From Prochlorococcus sp. AG-409-L14 (GTDB taxonomy: Bacteria; Cyanobacteriota; Cyanobacteriia; PCC-6307; Cyanobiaceae): DNA of 49,711 nt. The position numbers and the translations under genes were made by a program. The stretch lies in the NCBI GenBank assembly GCA_003215545.1, contig QCKF01000009.1, positions 1-49,711 of the forward strand. The letters run 5' to 3'. Positions 37,378 through 49,229 of this stretch are shown piece after piece. Below the pieces are notes generated by a model, which was not told the origin of the DNA, did not search any database, and worked only from the letters and a program-made list of their open reading frames with translations. Every line of letters starts with the position of its first letter. Position 1 is the first letter of the stretch.

Positions 37378-37926
37378 TCAAGCCTCCTCTAGAACAGGCT
37401 CATAACTCAATAAGCAACTTGGATGCCAATGACCACCGTAATGAATTTCACAACATTTCCTACAAGCAGCTCCGCGAACAAGCCTTTTGTAGGGAAGTCG
37501 AGCACTACAAGAAGGACATACCGCCCACCACTTAGGCAATGATTTAGGTGTAGGAAACTGATGCCTGATAGTTACCTGAAACCTATTCTGAGCAGCGTTT
37601 ATTGCAGCCATACGCCTACGAAAATTAATACCATGAACTTCCTCTACTCTCAAAACCAAATCAATCCATCCATGAATCATCTCATGGCACAGGGTGCTTT
37701 CAATCGCTGTCACAGGAAGATTCTCCAAAAGAGGTCTGGATAAAACAATCTCTGAAGCATTAGGACCTTCTACCATTGGTCCACGACGATATAAGCCTGC
37801 TGTCTTCCTTAATCGACCATCACTCCATCGAACAGAAATCAAAGCAGTTGATCCAACGGCAAGCTGACCTAAAAAAAACTCTCTATTAAAAGAATGAAAA
37901 ATTGGTAACAGAGGAATTAATGGCAT
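37378..37926 (-). CDS. SprT-like zinc metalloprotein
   Basis: A 182-residue protein of the SprT-like (WLM/Spartan-related) superfamily. The zincin motif is CHEMIHGWIDL near residue 81, with a further His in EEVHGINFRRRMAAIN that fits the third zinc ligand. A C-terminal zinc ribbon has two Cys pairs, CPSC and CRKC. SprT relatives include proteases of DNA-protein crosslinks in eukaryotes; the bacterial role is unclear. ATG 37926 is preferred to the adjacent TTG 37929. It is divergent from the 38047 gene (120 bp) and heads a leftward run of up to three genes. Confidence 0.85.
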   Translation of the reverse strand: MPLIPLLPIFHSFNREFFLGQLAVGSTALISVRWSDGRLRKTAGLYRRGPMVEGPNASEIVLSRPLLENLPVTAIESTLCHEMIHGWIDLVLRVEEVHGINFRRRMAAINAAQNRFQVTIRHQFPTPKSLPKWWAVCPSCSARLPYKRLVRGAACRKCCEIHYGGHWHPSCLLSYEPVLEEA

Positions 37927-38046
37927 CAACCCAGTTGTGGAAGTGATCTTGCAGTCGCTCTGACAGTCTGCCTAAAAACAGTTGGTTCTGAAACCTACAT
38001 TTCGCCAGTCAGTAAGTCAGACTGTTTAACCAGTTGCTATCTGTCA

Positions 38047-38469
38047 ATGGATGGGGCCCTTGTCAAAGAGATTGGTACCAAAGCGCTTCTCATAGGTGCT
38101 GGTTCCCTTTTACTCTTCTGGACAATAAATGCTGTCAAACTTGTCATCAGCGCAAGAGGGATAAATCCTCTTGTCAAAAAATTCTTTAATCAGATTGCCG
38201 CGGGAAGAATTGATGCTGCCTATCTTTTGACAACAAAAACTTATAGGCAACATGTAAGCAGGCAAGATTTCCTTAAATTTCTATCTGGTCTTCAGCTAAA
38301 CAGATACAGAAATTTAAAATCAGGACGTCCTCGTATCCAAGACCAAGAAATAATTCTTACCTTAAAACTTAAATCTGAAGACAAAAAGAATGAGTTACCA
38401 TTGGATTTTACGTTTACAAAAGTGGATGAATCCTGGAGAATAGATAGAATCGCTAAAGTGACCTCATAA
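38047..38469 (+). CDS. Membrane-anchored hypothetical protein (DUF4864-like)
   Basis: A 140-residue protein with one N-terminal membrane segment (ALLIGAGSLLLFWTINAVKL). The soluble part is a small alpha/beta domain with NPLVKKFFNQIAAGRIDAAY, YRQHVSRQDFLKFLSGL and a C-terminal DFTFTKVDESWRIDRIAKV. This resembles the DUF4864 / NTF2-like fold in which a helix pair is followed by a beta-sheet. The family call is tentative. It lies 27 bp before ligA on the same strand. Confidence 0.75.
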   Translation: MDGALVKEIGTKALLIGAGSLLLFWTINAVKLVISARGINPLVKKFFNQIAAGRIDAAYLLTTKTYRQHVSRQDFLKFLSGLQLNRYRNLKSGRPRIQDQEIILTLKLKSEDKKNELPLDFTFTKVDESWRIDRIAKVTS

Positions 38470-40578
<2,109 letters not shown>

Positions 40579-40617
40579 TCAATTACTATATATTTAAACT
40601 ACAAAAAGTAATTAAAA

Positions 40618-40794
40618 ATGGCCAAAGTCCCAACCTTTATCAAAACTGACTGTGGCAAAGCAAAGTATCAAGAACTTTCAAGAAAGAAAGGCATCTTAGC
40701 TTCAATAAGACTTGCCTGGTTCATATTCTTTGCTGCAATTAAAGATTGGAATATCCCAGACTCTGATCAAGTAATAGAGTCAGAAGACACTTGA
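40618..40794 (+). CDS. Small hypothetical protein, 58 residues
   Basis: A 58-residue ORF 39 bp after ligA. It begins MAKVPTFIKTDCGKAKYQEL and has a hydrophobic, aromatic segment (GILASIRLAWFIFFAAIKDW) followed by an acidic tail. The composition, one possible amphipathic or membrane helix and a clear codon structure suggest a real gene, but no family is recognised. The last 28 bp overlap the 3' end of the convergent TVP38-like gene. Confidence 0.6.
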   Translation: MAKVPTFIKTDCGKAKYQELSRKKGILASIRLAWFIFFAAIKDWNIPDSDQVIESEDT

Positions 40795-41393
40795 ATAGAA
40801 CGTTTTATAGCAAAGGCGAAAATCCAAACAATTGTAATAGTTGCTAAGCCTCCAACGAACCTTAGAAAGGTAACTTGAAAACCGCCGCCTTTTTCTATTA
40901 CCTCACCAAATCGTGCGATTTCCCCTGCAAAAGAACCAAGTTCACAGAATATTATCGTACCCGGTAATATACCCAATAATCCAATTGAATAATTGCGAAA
41001 ACTAACTTGACTCAAACCATAGGCAAAATTAAGCAAACTAAAAGGAAATACTGGTGAAAGCCTAGTTAATAGGACAAGCTTGAAACCTTGGAGATTTACA
41101 GCTTCCTGAATAGCATTTATTTTTTGATTTTTTTCAAATCGTTTTTCAAGCCATGGTCGAACAAAAGTCCTGCATAAAAGAAATGCTATTTCTGCACCAA
41201 TAGATGCTCCTACAAATACAAGAAGGCTCCCATACCATGTTCCATAAATAGCTCCAGCAAGCATTGAAATCCAAACACCAGGTAATAGGCAAATAACCCA
41301 CAATGCATAAAAAGGTACAAAAAGAAGTGCCCCTATTGGTGATTGAAAAAAAGGTACTAAATAATCAAGCCTGGAAATTAAATCTAACATCAT
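40767..41393 (-). CDS. TVP38/TMEM64 (DedA-like) membrane protein
   Basis: A 208-residue polytopic membrane protein of the TVP38/TMEM64 (VTT/SNARE-associated) family, related to DedA proteins proposed to move lipids or couple to ion gradients. Hydrophobic segments lie near residues 15-35, 45-70, 125-150 and 170-200. The family core is visible as LPGVWISMLAGAIYGTWYGS, then FVGASIGAEIAFLLCR and LTRLSPVFPFSLLNFAYGLS with the conserved R-x-SP-x-x-P pattern. It directly follows valS by one base (41394) and overlaps the convergent 58-residue gene. Confidence 0.9.
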   Translation of the reverse strand: MMLDLISRLDYLVPFFQSPIGALLFVPFYALWVICLLPGVWISMLAGAIYGTWYGSLLVFVGASIGAEIAFLLCRTFVRPWLEKRFEKNQKINAIQEAVNLQGFKLVLLTRLSPVFPFSLLNFAYGLSQVSFRNYSIGLLGILPGTIIFCELGSFAGEIARFGEVIEKGGGFQVTFLRFVGGLATITIVWIFAFAIKRSIQVSSDSIT

Positions 41394-41394
41394 C

Positions 41395-44193
41395 TTAAGA
41401 TAAATCGGATAAACGTTTACGTGCTAAATCAGCTTGTGACTCTGCTTCTGTCAATTTATGCCTACATTCATCAATAACCTTTGAAGGTGCTTTTTCAGTG
41501 AAGTTAGGATTATTTAATCTTCCAGACAAAGACTTAATCTCTTTATCAGCTTTAGCAAGGTCCTTCTCCAATCTTTCTCGCAGGGAATCCAAATCAACCA
41601 ACCCTTCTATAGGTAACAAAACCTGCAATTCTCCACTAACAGCAGCTAAAGCCTTCACTGATTTTTTTGAATCTACAATCTTAGTATCCAACACTTCTAA
41701 ATCACTGGCTCGGGTAAGCAATTTAATCTCAGGCATAGCCCGTTTCAGAATATCAGTCAAATCCTTTTTATCTGTAATTAAAAGAACTGGAATTGTTTGT
41801 GATGGCTTTAATCCAGCGACAGCTCGTAGGTTTCTTATAAGACGTATTGCAGTAAATAGTTCATCAAACGATTGCTCTAATTGCTGATTAAGATATTCCT
41901 TTTGCAAATTTGGCCATGATTGTAATGATAACAATTGACTTTCAGAAGCCCCCGTCAAAGCATGCCAAAGTTCTTCAGTTAGATGTGGCATCAAAGGATT
42001 TAACATTAAAAGCACCTCACTCAAAACTTTTGCTAACACTTTCTTTGCATTAATCTGATCTAAAGATGAACAGTCTGTCGACTTATCCTGTGTATTAAGT
42101 CGACTTTTAATTAATTCCAAATACCAATCACAAAAATCATTCCAAACAAACTCATATAAACCTTTAGCCGCTTCACCAAGTTTATAATTTGCAAAACGCT
42201 CTGATGTATCTTGATTCACTCTTGCCAATCTAGATAATATCCATAGATCAGGCAATTTTAAGGAATTTTTTTCTATCTTAGAAAAATATTCTGTACGCTC
42301 ATTTCCTAAATTTAATAACGCAAATCTAGTCGCATTCCATAATTTATTGGCAAAATTTCGAGAGGATTCAATAGTCGCTGAAGTTTGTTTGTTGCGATCA
42401 TAGTCAAGACGAATATCCTGACCAGCTCCTGCAACTTCTCGTACAAGAGCAAAACGCAAAGCATCTGCTCCATATCTATCTATAAGTAATAAAGGATCTA
42501 TTCCATTACCTGCACTTTTACTCATCTTGCGATTCTGCTCATCTCTAACCAAACCATGTATATAAACATCAGAAAAAGGCATATCACCAGTAAAAGTGCC
42601 TGCCATCATTGTCATTCTTGCTACCCAGAAAAAAATAATATCAAAACCAGTAACTAAAGTATTAGTTGGATACCAAAAGCGATAATCACTATTATTTTTA
42701 TCGGGCCAACCTAAAGTAGAAAAAGGCCAAAGTCCACTTGAAAACCAAGTATCTAAAACATCTTCATCTTGTTGAATTTCAACAAGTTCACCAAACAAAC
42801 TTCTTGCCTGGTTGAAAGCTTCTTCTTCAGAAAGAGCAACTATATATGGAGTTGATTCAACAATCTTACCCTCAGTCTCACTAATGACAAACCAAACAGG
42901 AATTCGATGTCCCCACCATAATTGTCTACTAATGCACCAATCTCGAATATCAATCAACCAATCACGATAAACTTTCTTCCAACGTGAAGGGATAAAACGA
43001 GGTTGATCTTTTTCAAGATATTCTCTACATTTTAGTGCAATAGGCTCCATATGAACAAACCATTGTGTAGAGAGCAAGGGTTCTACTGGAACTTTGCCTC
43101 TATCAGAATATGGAACAGTGTGGCGATAAGGATTGACTTTGGACAACAAACCCTCTTCGTCCAAAGCAGCTACAACTGCCTTTCGCGCTTCAAAACGATC
43201 AAGTCCTGCAAAACGAGCCGCAGAATCATTCATTGTGCCGTTTTTATTCATAACAGTTATCTGAGGCAAATTATGTCTTTGTCCTATTGCAAAGTCATTA
43301 GGATCATGGGCAGGAGTGACCTTTACACATCCTGTGCCAAAATCTGGATCAACATGTTCATCAGCAATTACAGGAATTTCACGGCCTACAAAGGGTAATT
43401 TCACTGACTTACCAAGCAAATTCTTATATCTTTCATCCCTAGGGTTTATTGCTACTGCAACGTCTCCCAACATAGTTTCAGGGCGTGTAGTGGCAACTTC
43501 AAGATGCGTCCTTCCATCAAGAGTAGGACCATCTGTCAATGGATAAAGAAAGTGCCATAAATAGCCATCAACTTCTTTCATCTCAACTTCCAAATCACTG
43601 ACTGCTGAGCCAGAAGCAGGACACCAATTAACTAAATATTCGCCCCTATAAATTAATCCTTGTTGGTGTAAAGAAACAAAAGCCTGAGTAACAGCAGCAT
43701 TCAAACCCTCATCCAACGTAAACCTTTGCCTTTGCCAATCCACGGAATAACCCAACCTCTTCAGTTGCTCCACAATCTGACCACCACTCTTTGATTTCCA
43801 ATCCCATGCACGTTCAAGAAAGCCCTCTCTACCAAGACTTTCCAGAGTGATTCCTTCCTCTTTTAATTTCTTTTCAAGAATTGTTTGCACTGCAATAGAT
43901 GCATGATCCATCCCTGGCAAGCAAAGTACATTTTTGCCTTGTAATCTTTGATATCTAACAATTGTATCTATCAAAGATGTATTAAAAGCGTGTCCCATAT
44001 GCAACGTGCCTGTCACATTAGGGGGGGGAATTACAATAGAAAAAGGTTCTCCTAATGAACTGGGATCTGGATGAAAAGCTCCACTTGATTCCCAAATTTT
44101 TTGCCAACGACTTTCTGTTCCCAATGGGTCATAAGTCTTAGGCAAGGTATTAGAGCCATTGGTCAGATTTGAAGACAAAGAGAATTCAGTCAC
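41395..44193 (-). CDS. valS: Valyl-tRNA synthetase
   Basis: ValS charges tRNA-Val and edits misactivated threonine. The 932 residues show the class I HIGH motif as TLHMGHAFN, the KMSKS motif as [13 protein letters not shown], the [16 protein letters not shown] block and the CP1 editing domain ([19 protein letters not shown]). The anticodon-binding domain and a C-terminal coiled coil ([20 protein letters not shown]) follow. GTG 44193 is the start. The cognate tRNA-Val(UAC) lies 1.4 kb away at 45555. Confidence 0.98.
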   Translation of the reverse strand: MTEFSLSSNLTNGSNTLPKTYDPLGTESRWQKIWESSGAFHPDPSSLGEPFSIVIPPPNVTGTLHMGHAFNTSLIDTIVRYQRLQGKNVLCLPGMDHASIAVQTILEKKLKEEGITLESLGREGFLERAWDWKSKSGGQIVEQLKRLGYSVDWQRQRFTLDEGLNAAVTQAFVSLHQQGLIYRGEYLVNWCPASGSAVSDLEVEMKEVDGYLWHFLYPLTDGPTLDGRTHLEVATTRPETMLGDVAVAINPRDERYKNLLGKSVKLPFVGREIPVIADEHVDPDFGTGCVKVTPAHDPNDFAIGQRHNLPQITVMNKNGTMNDSAARFAGLDRFEARKAVVAALDEEGLLSKVNPYRHTVPYSDRGKVPVEPLLSTQWFVHMEPIALKCREYLEKDQPRFIPSRWKKVYRDWLIDIRDWCISRQLWWGHRIPVWFVISETEGKIVESTPYIVALSEEEAFNQARSLFGELVEIQQDEDVLDTWFSSGLWPFSTLGWPDKNNSDYRFWYPTNTLVTGFDIIFFWVARMTMMAGTFTGDMPFSDVYIHGLVRDEQNRKMSKSAGNGIDPLLLIDRYGADALRFALVREVAGAGQDIRLDYDRNKQTSATIESSRNFANKLWNATRFALLNLGNERTEYFSKIEKNSLKLPDLWILSRLARVNQDTSERFANYKLGEAAKGLYEFVWNDFCDWYLELIKSRLNTQDKSTDCSSLDQINAKKVLAKVLSEVLLMLNPLMPHLTEELWHALTGASESQLLSLQSWPNLQKEYLNQQLEQSFDELFTAIRLIRNLRAVAGLKPSQTIPVLLITDKKDLTDILKRAMPEIKLLTRASDLEVLDTKIVDSKKSVKALAAVSGELQVLLPIEGLVDLDSLRERLEKDLAKADKEIKSLSGRLNNPNFTEKAPSKVIDECRHKLTEAESQADLARKRLSDLS

Positions 44194-44249
44194 GTCAAAA
44201 TAAAAAAGCAGAAGTGAGTTCTAAACGGTTTATATATTGCATTTTGATG

Positions 44250-44708
44250 TCAACTAGTGCTTTCAGTATTTAACCAAGGTATTGAAAGTCCCGAATCTAA
44301 TTCTTGCCATTGCTTTTTATCAGAAACAAGCCTATCAATAAGATTTAATTGATTTAAAGCAATAGAGCTTTGCTCATAATTTACTTGACTACTGCCATTC
44401 GATTGCATGATAAAAACACTTTTTTCAGCTGGATCAGCAATGATATGAAGAGAAGGATTATCTAAAACTCGCTCAAAAAAAAGTCTTCTCATTCTTTTAG
44501 ATAATTTAGCTCCCAAGGCACCAGCAAAAACCTCTAGACTGTCCCGATCTCCAGATAGTCCACAATTCAACGCCATCCATATCAGGAACTTAACCCAACT
44601 ATCAACAGTCCAAAGTGGTTTGAAGCTTTCCCTATGCTGAATAACTAATTCAGACAAGGCAAAATCAAACAGTTTGGCTTGAAGACTGATTTGCATTGAA
44701 TCATCCAT
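44250..44708 (-). CDS. Hypothetical protein upstream of valS
   Basis: A 152-residue protein with no family I recognise. ATG 44708 (MDDSMQISLQAKLFDFALSE) is preferred to TTG 44717. The first 60 residues are helical with Trp-rich patches (FKPLWTVDSWVKFLIWMALN); then LGAKLSKRMRRLFFERVLDN gives a basic helix. The C-terminal half is mixed. No membrane segment or signal is evident. It is 56 bp upstream of valS on the same strand and 62 bp from the divergent 84-residue gene. Confidence 0.7.
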   Translation of the reverse strand: MDDSMQISLQAKLFDFALSELVIQHRESFKPLWTVDSWVKFLIWMALNCGLSGDRDSLEVFAGALGAKLSKRMRRLFFERVLDNPSLHIIADPAEKSVFIMQSNGSSQVNYEQSSIALNQLNLIDRLVSDKKQWQELDSGLSIPWLNTESTS

Positions 44709-44770
44709 AGCAGACAAGAGCTCCTTCTAGAGTCAAACTGGTAAAGCCTCTAAAACATGAGTGCAAGTTA

Positions 44771-45025
44771 ATGATGGATCTCAACGACCCAGAACTCGAA
44801 TTTTCAGATCTGGTATATGCCTACCAAAGCTGGGTTATGGCAATTATCAACGATGAAAAACTAGAAAGCTCGGAAAAGCTTCTTAATGACGACATTGCTG
44901 AAGAGGCACTTAATGCTATGCGATTCCTTCCTGGTGAGGTAACTAGTGCAATTGAGACAAGCTTGGCTCGTGTATATGACGTAGACCCAGATGAATTAGC
45001 CTCAATCTTATTTCCAGAAGATTAA
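44771..45025 (+). CDS. Small acidic hypothetical protein
   Basis: An 84-residue strongly acidic protein (start MMDLNDPELEFSDLVYAYQS). It is predicted to be all-helical: a helix around YQSWVMAIINDEKLESSEKL, another around IAEEALNAMRFLPGEVTSAI and a C-terminal VYDVDPDELASILFPED. I do not recognise the family. The well-patterned amphipathic helices suggest a folded protein, possibly an adaptor. It is divergent from the gene at 44250 and followed by a 137-bp spacer with no feature I can support. Confidence 0.7.
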   Translation: MMDLNDPELEFSDLVYAYQSWVMAIINDEKLESSEKLLNDDIAEEALNAMRFLPGEVTSAIETSLARVYDVDPDELASILFPED

Positions 45026-45162
45026 ATTATCTTGCTTAATCAAAGCTAGAACGATAGAGTTGAAGACTAGAAAACGCTTGGTATTAAAGACATCATAATA
45101 AAATTTAGGTTCAATGAACGAGAAATATTAGGGAGAATCTTGCAAAAAAATAAAACAGATTT

Positions 45163-45534
45163 TTATAAATCAAGCAACTCGGATTTATTCTCATTTTCAA
45201 GAAATCTAAAACCAGCTCCACAAGAGCAAGGTTCAGAATTTTCAGGAAAACTAATTAAAAACCCACCTCCACTTAAATTGCCGTAATAATTCAATATCAA
45301 ACCTCGCAAAAGTGGCAGTTGCTCAGATGGAGCAAAAAGAGTCACGCCATCTGTTCGAGCTATTGGCACACCAGCGCATTCTCCTGGACGAAGCCTGATA
45401 TGAAGCCAACCTTGATCACATGTGTCACCGAGTAAATCAAGATGCATCACTCCAGGAGTGCCTGCAAAAGCAGCCTGTCGCCCTAACTCCGCTGCAGCTG
45501 CAGGAGTAATGCTCAGACTAGAACCTTTGCGCAT
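45163..45534 (-). CDS. HesB/IscA-like A-type Fe-S carrier protein
   Basis: A 123-residue protein with the A-type carrier layout. The N-terminus LSITPAAAAELGRQA matches the HesB/IscA start. All three expected cysteines are present: Cys39 (LLGDTCDQGW, in the place of the usual GCSG segment), and Cys103 and Cys105 (EPCSCGAGF). A-type proteins carry Fe-S clusters or iron to apo-proteins. Divergence from classic IscA and an extra Cys53 suggest a special or altered role. The gene lies 20 bp upstream (by position) of tRNA-Val, on the same strand and downstream of it. Confidence 0.85.
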   Translation of the reverse strand: MRKGSSLSITPAAAAELGRQAAFAGTPGVMHLDLLGDTCDQGWLHIRLRPGECAGVPIARTDGVTLFAPSEQLPLLRGLILNYYGNLSGGGFLISFPENSEPCSCGAGFRFLENENKSELLDL

Positions 45535-45554
45535 AAAAGCTAAAAAACAGAGAA

Positions 45555-45626
<72 letters not shown>

Positions 45627-45681
45627 TTGAATAAATTTTGCCTTAATCACTAAGGCTACACGTTCTTACTTTTGCATAACA

Positions 45682-46173
45682 ATGGCATCAGGTATCAAAC
45701 ACGAGAGGGCTACAAAGTTTTGGGCAATTCCATTTGGATTAGCTCTAACCGTATTGAGTGGTCCAAAAACTGGGATTTTTGGGGCATTTGCGTTTTTGAT
45801 AGGAGGGTTTTGGCTTTCTCCAGACCTTGATACACCTTCGCTTCCTCAAAAACGATGGGGAATCTTTAAAATCTTATGGTGGCCATACCAAAAACTAATT
45901 CCCCATCGCTCGATAATTTCTCACGGTCCAATTATAGGAACTACTTTAAGGCTCTTATATATAATTCTTTGGATTGGTTTTATCTCAACACTATTAAGTC
46001 CTTTTGGTATAACAACTCCTACAGCAAGTTTTACAATACTAAAAGTATTAATACAAAACAATGCTCAAACATCTATAGCTATAATTATTGGAATAGAAGC
46101 AAGCGTTTGGCTTCATCTAATCAAAGACGGATATCTAATCCCGCTGAAAGTAAACTCAACCAAACGTAAATAA
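45682..46173 (+). CDS. DUF2227-like membrane protein
   Basis: A 163-residue protein of the DUF2227 (predicted metal-binding, YdjM-like) type. The N-terminal motif SGIKHERATKFWAIPFG is followed by a membrane segment, then GGFWLSPDLDTPSLPQKRWG with an Asp pair, and PHRSIISHGPIIGTTLRLLY. These His and Asp residues are the putative metal ligands. Two further hydrophobic segments follow. The biological role is unknown. It is followed by mazG after 25 bp. Confidence 0.85.
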   Translation: MASGIKHERATKFWAIPFGLALTVLSGPKTGIFGAFAFLIGGFWLSPDLDTPSLPQKRWGIFKILWWPYQKLIPHRSIISHGPIIGTTLRLLYIILWIGFISTLLSPFGITTPTASFTILKVLIQNNAQTSIAIIIGIEASVWLHLIKDGYLIPLKVNSTKRK

Positions 46174-46198
46174 AACCTTAATTTCCAACACCTGAATT

Positions 46199-47029
46199 AT
46201 GAGTAACATTCAAGAAGCCGAAGTATCAAGATCAATAATAAAACTAATAGAAATTATTGCAAAATTAAGAGACCCTATTGATGGTTGCCCTTGGGATCTA
46301 GAGCAAACGCATAATTCATTAATACAATATGTAATTGAAGAAGCTTATGAAGTTGCTCATGCTATAAGAAATAGTGACACTAATTCTTTAACTGAAGAGC
46401 TTGGTGATCTGCTCCTACAAGTAGTACTCCATTCACAAATTGCATCAGAATTAGAAGAATTTGAATTCAAAGATGTTGTGAACACGCTATGCGAGAAACT
46501 AATCCGACGTCATCCACATGTTTTTGCTGACAAAAAGTCAATTACTAAAAAAGAAGTAAATCGATCATGGGAAGAAATAAAAAAAGCCGAAAAAGAAGCT
46601 CGTTACACCAAAACACCGCTGAGTGATTCTCTTAAAGAAAAAATTCATATACATCCACCAATTTCTGGTACAATAAAAATCTCCAAAAAAGTCAGCCAAA
46701 AAGGATTTAAATGGGAGACTAGTGATGAAATTTGGAATAAAGTTTACGAAGAGCTCAATGAACTTAAACTTGCATTAAAAAGCAAAAACAACAAGCATGC
46801 TGAAGAAGAATTTGGAGATGTAATATTTAGTCTTATTAATGTTGCATTATGGTATGAATTAGATCCTGAAGAAGCTTTAATCAAAGCAAACAATAAATTT
46901 ATAGATCGATTATCTTATATTGAAGAAGCTAGCAAAAACAAGCTAGAGAGCCTTTCAAAACAAGAATTACAAGAGCTTTGGAAGCAGGCAAAGGTACATT
47001 TATATCAACAATGGAATACTATCTCGTAG
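46199..47029 (+). CDS. mazG: Nucleoside triphosphate pyrophosphohydrolase
   Basis: MazG hydrolyses NTPs or dNTPs to NMPs and pyrophosphate. The 276 residues hold two MazG domains. The first has RDPIDGCPWDLEQTH, the metal-binding EEAYEVAHAI and ELGDLLLQVVLHSQIA. The second has KVYEELNELKLALKSK and EEFGDVIFSLINVALWY. HPHVFADKK is the linker signature. In marine cyanophage infection, mazG homologues are thought to influence host ppGpp signalling; the host gene here probably has a housekeeping role. speE follows after 68 bp. Confidence 0.96.
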   Translation: MSNIQEAEVSRSIIKLIEIIAKLRDPIDGCPWDLEQTHNSLIQYVIEEAYEVAHAIRNSDTNSLTEELGDLLLQVVLHSQIASELEEFEFKDVVNTLCEKLIRRHPHVFADKKSITKKEVNRSWEEIKKAEKEARYTKTPLSDSLKEKIHIHPPISGTIKISKKVSQKGFKWETSDEIWNKVYEELNELKLALKSKNNKHAEEEFGDVIFSLINVALWYELDPEEALIKANNKFIDRLSYIEEASKNKLESLSKQELQELWKQAKVHLYQQWNTIS

Positions 47030-47097
47030 CAATTCTCGTTTTACAATTAAACTTATAGCAAAGTCAAATATTTAACAAAAAGATTTGACGACAGAAC

Positions 47098-47952
47098 ATG
47101 GAACAAGCCTTGACTAAATGGATCGATGAGTATCACCAAGGAGTTCGATATGGACTAGAAGGTAGAGTGATAGTAAATGAAACAAGTAATTACCAAGAAA
47201 TTACCATTATTGAAAGTCATCGTTATGGGAAAGGTCTATTGCTAGATGGTTGTTGGATGACAGCTGAAAAAGCCGACCGACATTATCACGAACCCCTTGT
47301 TCATCCTGCATTATGTGGTGCAAAAAAAATAGAAAAAGTTTTAATTATTGGCGGGGGAGATGGGGGCACTGCTAGAGAGTGTCTGCGTTACAAAGAAGTC
47401 AAACAATTAGATATGATTGAAATCGACAATCGTGTTATTGAACTTAGCAAGCAATATCTACCCAATATTGGCGGAATGGCTTGGAATGATTCAAGGTTAA
47501 ATCTTCAAATCTCAGATGGGATTGAATGGGTATCAAACTCTATAGAGAATTCTTATGATGTAATAATAGTTGATGGTTCAGACCCTATAGGCCCAGCTAA
47601 AGGCTTATTCAATAAAAGATTTTTAAAAAACTGTATGAGGATTCTTAATAAGGATGGTATTTTTGCAACACAAAGTGAATCACCAGAATCATTTCGCGAA
47701 ATACATTTGGAAACAATAAAGCTAATTCGTGAAATCTTTAACTGCTCAGATACTTTATACGGATGCGTACCTATTTATCCTAGTGGCTGGTGGAGCTGGA
47801 CATTCGCAACTAAAGATCATCCAAGTTATCAATATCCCATGCAAACAAGATCTAAGCTAATAGAAAGCCAATGTGATATATGGAGCCCTAAATGGCAACT
47901 AGGTGGATTCCAAGCAATGCCAGCTTTCATTAAAAGAGAACTTGAAAAATGA
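47098..47952 (+). CDS. speE: Spermidine synthase
   Basis: SpeE moves an aminopropyl group from decarboxylated S-adenosylmethionine to putrescine. The 284 residues have the N-terminal tetramer domain ([17 protein letters not shown]) and a Rossmann fold with [20 protein letters not shown]. The catalytic Asp is in [17 protein letters not shown]. The stop overlaps the speB start by 4 nt (ATGA), indicating translational coupling. Confidence 0.96.
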   Translation: MEQALTKWIDEYHQGVRYGLEGRVIVNETSNYQEITIIESHRYGKGLLLDGCWMTAEKADRHYHEPLVHPALCGAKKIEKVLIIGGGDGGTARECLRYKEVKQLDMIEIDNRVIELSKQYLPNIGGMAWNDSRLNLQISDGIEWVSNSIENSYDVIIVDGSDPIGPAKGLFNKRFLKNCMRILNKDGIFATQSESPESFREIHLETIKLIREIFNCSDTLYGCVPIYPSGWWSWTFATKDHPSYQYPMQTRSKLIESQCDIWSPKWQLGGFQAMPAFIKRELEK

Positions 47953-48842
47953 AACCAAATAATAACTCAATATATAATCTATTTTGCGACGAAGGTTGCA
48001 TTTTTATGAATGCAAAGCGCACTTATAAAGAATGCAATCTTTGTTTATTTGGTGTACCTTATGATGGAACAACTTCATTTAGACCAGGAGCTAGATTTGG
48101 GCCTTCAGCTATAAGAGAAGTAAGTCAAGGGATAGAAACCTATTGCCCTCAATTAAACCTAGATCTTGAAGATATTAATTTTACAGATTTAGGCTCCTTG
48201 AAAATTGGCTATGGCGCGCCTGAACCAGTGATTATTAAAATCCAAGAAACTACAAAGAAAATATATCAATTAGGAATAAAACAGTTAATGCTTGGAGGTG
48301 AGCATTCAATTACTGCTGGTGCTATTAAAGCATTAATAGAAAAATATCCAGATTTGATATTACTCCAACTAGATGCACATGCAGACCTGAGAGATACATG
48401 GCTGGGTACACGTCACAGCCATGCATGTGTGATGAAAAGATCTTTAGAACTACTGCCAAGTGAAAAAGTTTTTCAATTAGGTATCCGAAGTGGTACTCAA
48501 GAAGAATTTAAGGAACTTCGAGAAAGTGAACGTCTTATTGAATTCCAACCAGGGCAACCTGCCATTAATTTACAAAAAGCCTTAGATCCCATGCTTGGCA
48601 AACCTATATATCTAACTTTAGATTTAGATTGGTTTGATCCAAGCATTCTCCCTGGAACAGGCACACCTGAACCAGGTGGTTTTTTTTGGAATGATTTTGC
48701 TGCTGTAATAGATATACTAATAAATCATAATCTTATAGGAGCTGACATAGTAGAGCTCGCACCAAATATAGATAGTTCAGGAATAAGTAGTATTCTTGCT
48801 GCAAAAGTAACTAGAAGCCTAATAATGCTATTAAATAAATAA
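47949..48842 (+). CDS. speB: Agmatinase
   Basis: SpeB hydrolyses agmatine to putrescine and urea; its product feeds SpeE. The 297 residues show the ureohydrolase Mn-binding motifs [27 protein letters not shown] and [40 protein letters not shown] is an early family block. Some members of the ureohydrolase family use other guanidines, so the exact substrate rests on the speE context. The gene overlaps speE by 4 nt. Confidence 0.93.
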   Translation: MKPNNNSIYNLFCDEGCIFMNAKRTYKECNLCLFGVPYDGTTSFRPGARFGPSAIREVSQGIETYCPQLNLDLEDINFTDLGSLKIGYGAPEPVIIKIQETTKKIYQLGIKQLMLGGEHSITAGAIKALIEKYPDLILLQLDAHADLRDTWLGTRHSHACVMKRSLELLPSEKVFQLGIRSGTQEEFKELRESERLIEFQPGQPAINLQKALDPMLGKPIYLTLDLDWFDPSILPGTGTPEPGGFFWNDFAAVIDILINHNLIGADIVELAPNIDSSGISSILAAKVTRSLIMLLNK

Positions 48843-48861
48843 TAATCTATCAACTCACGTT

Positions 48862-49089
48862 CTAATCTGTTGCAAGAAAAGCTCTCCCCAAATCTAATTG
48901 ACGATCAACATTCGTATTCTGCGTCTCTTTAAATCTTGGTAGAGTTGGTGCTCTTTTAGTCCAGTGGTGACAAAAAGCCAAAATTGATATTTCAGTGGGG
49001 ACTTTAATTTGCCTTAACCGACACCATCCCTCTGACCCAGTCTGTCCAGAACAACAGTGCTTACAAGTTCTGCAGCATTCTTTGATCAT
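48862..49089 (-). CDS. Cysteine-rich small protein
   Basis: A 75-residue protein with seven cysteines: 5, 6, 9, 12, 13, 23 and 40, the last followed by His-His (FCHHW). The spacing (MIKECCRTCKHCCSG, then GWCRL, then CHHW) looks like a zinc or Fe-S binding site. The C-terminal 30 residues are polar. I do not recognise a named family. It is convergent with speB (19 bp between stops) and divergent from gcvT (140 bp). A metal sensor or small chaperone is possible, but that is guesswork. Confidence 0.65.
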   Translation of the reverse strand: MIKECCRTCKHCCSGQTGSEGWCRLRQIKVPTEISILAFCHHWTKRAPTLPRFKETQNTNVDRQLDLGRAFLATD

Positions 49090-49229
49090 TTTCCTTCCCT
49101 AAGGATCACAGGTTAGTAACGGATCTAGAATTCGACAAAATTCCAAGCAAATCTGCTGTTTTCCTTCTTTTTCCTGCGCCCTAAACGCTTAATTAAGAAA
49201 ATCTCGTCCAATCAAACCTAAAGAAACCC

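Noticed and set aside
43051-43546. Antisense ORFs of 76-115 codons inside valS
   Set aside because: They lie fully inside a clear conserved gene on the other strand and have no domain or RBS; long shadow ORFs are expected there.
45026-45162. Possible small gene in the 137-bp spacer
   Set aside because: Only very short ORFs (about ten codons or fewer) on both strands and no RNA signature.
49090-49229. Glycine riboswitch or other known RNA in the gcvT leader
   Set aside because: No recognisable glycine-aptamer core or paired helices were found in the 140 bp.
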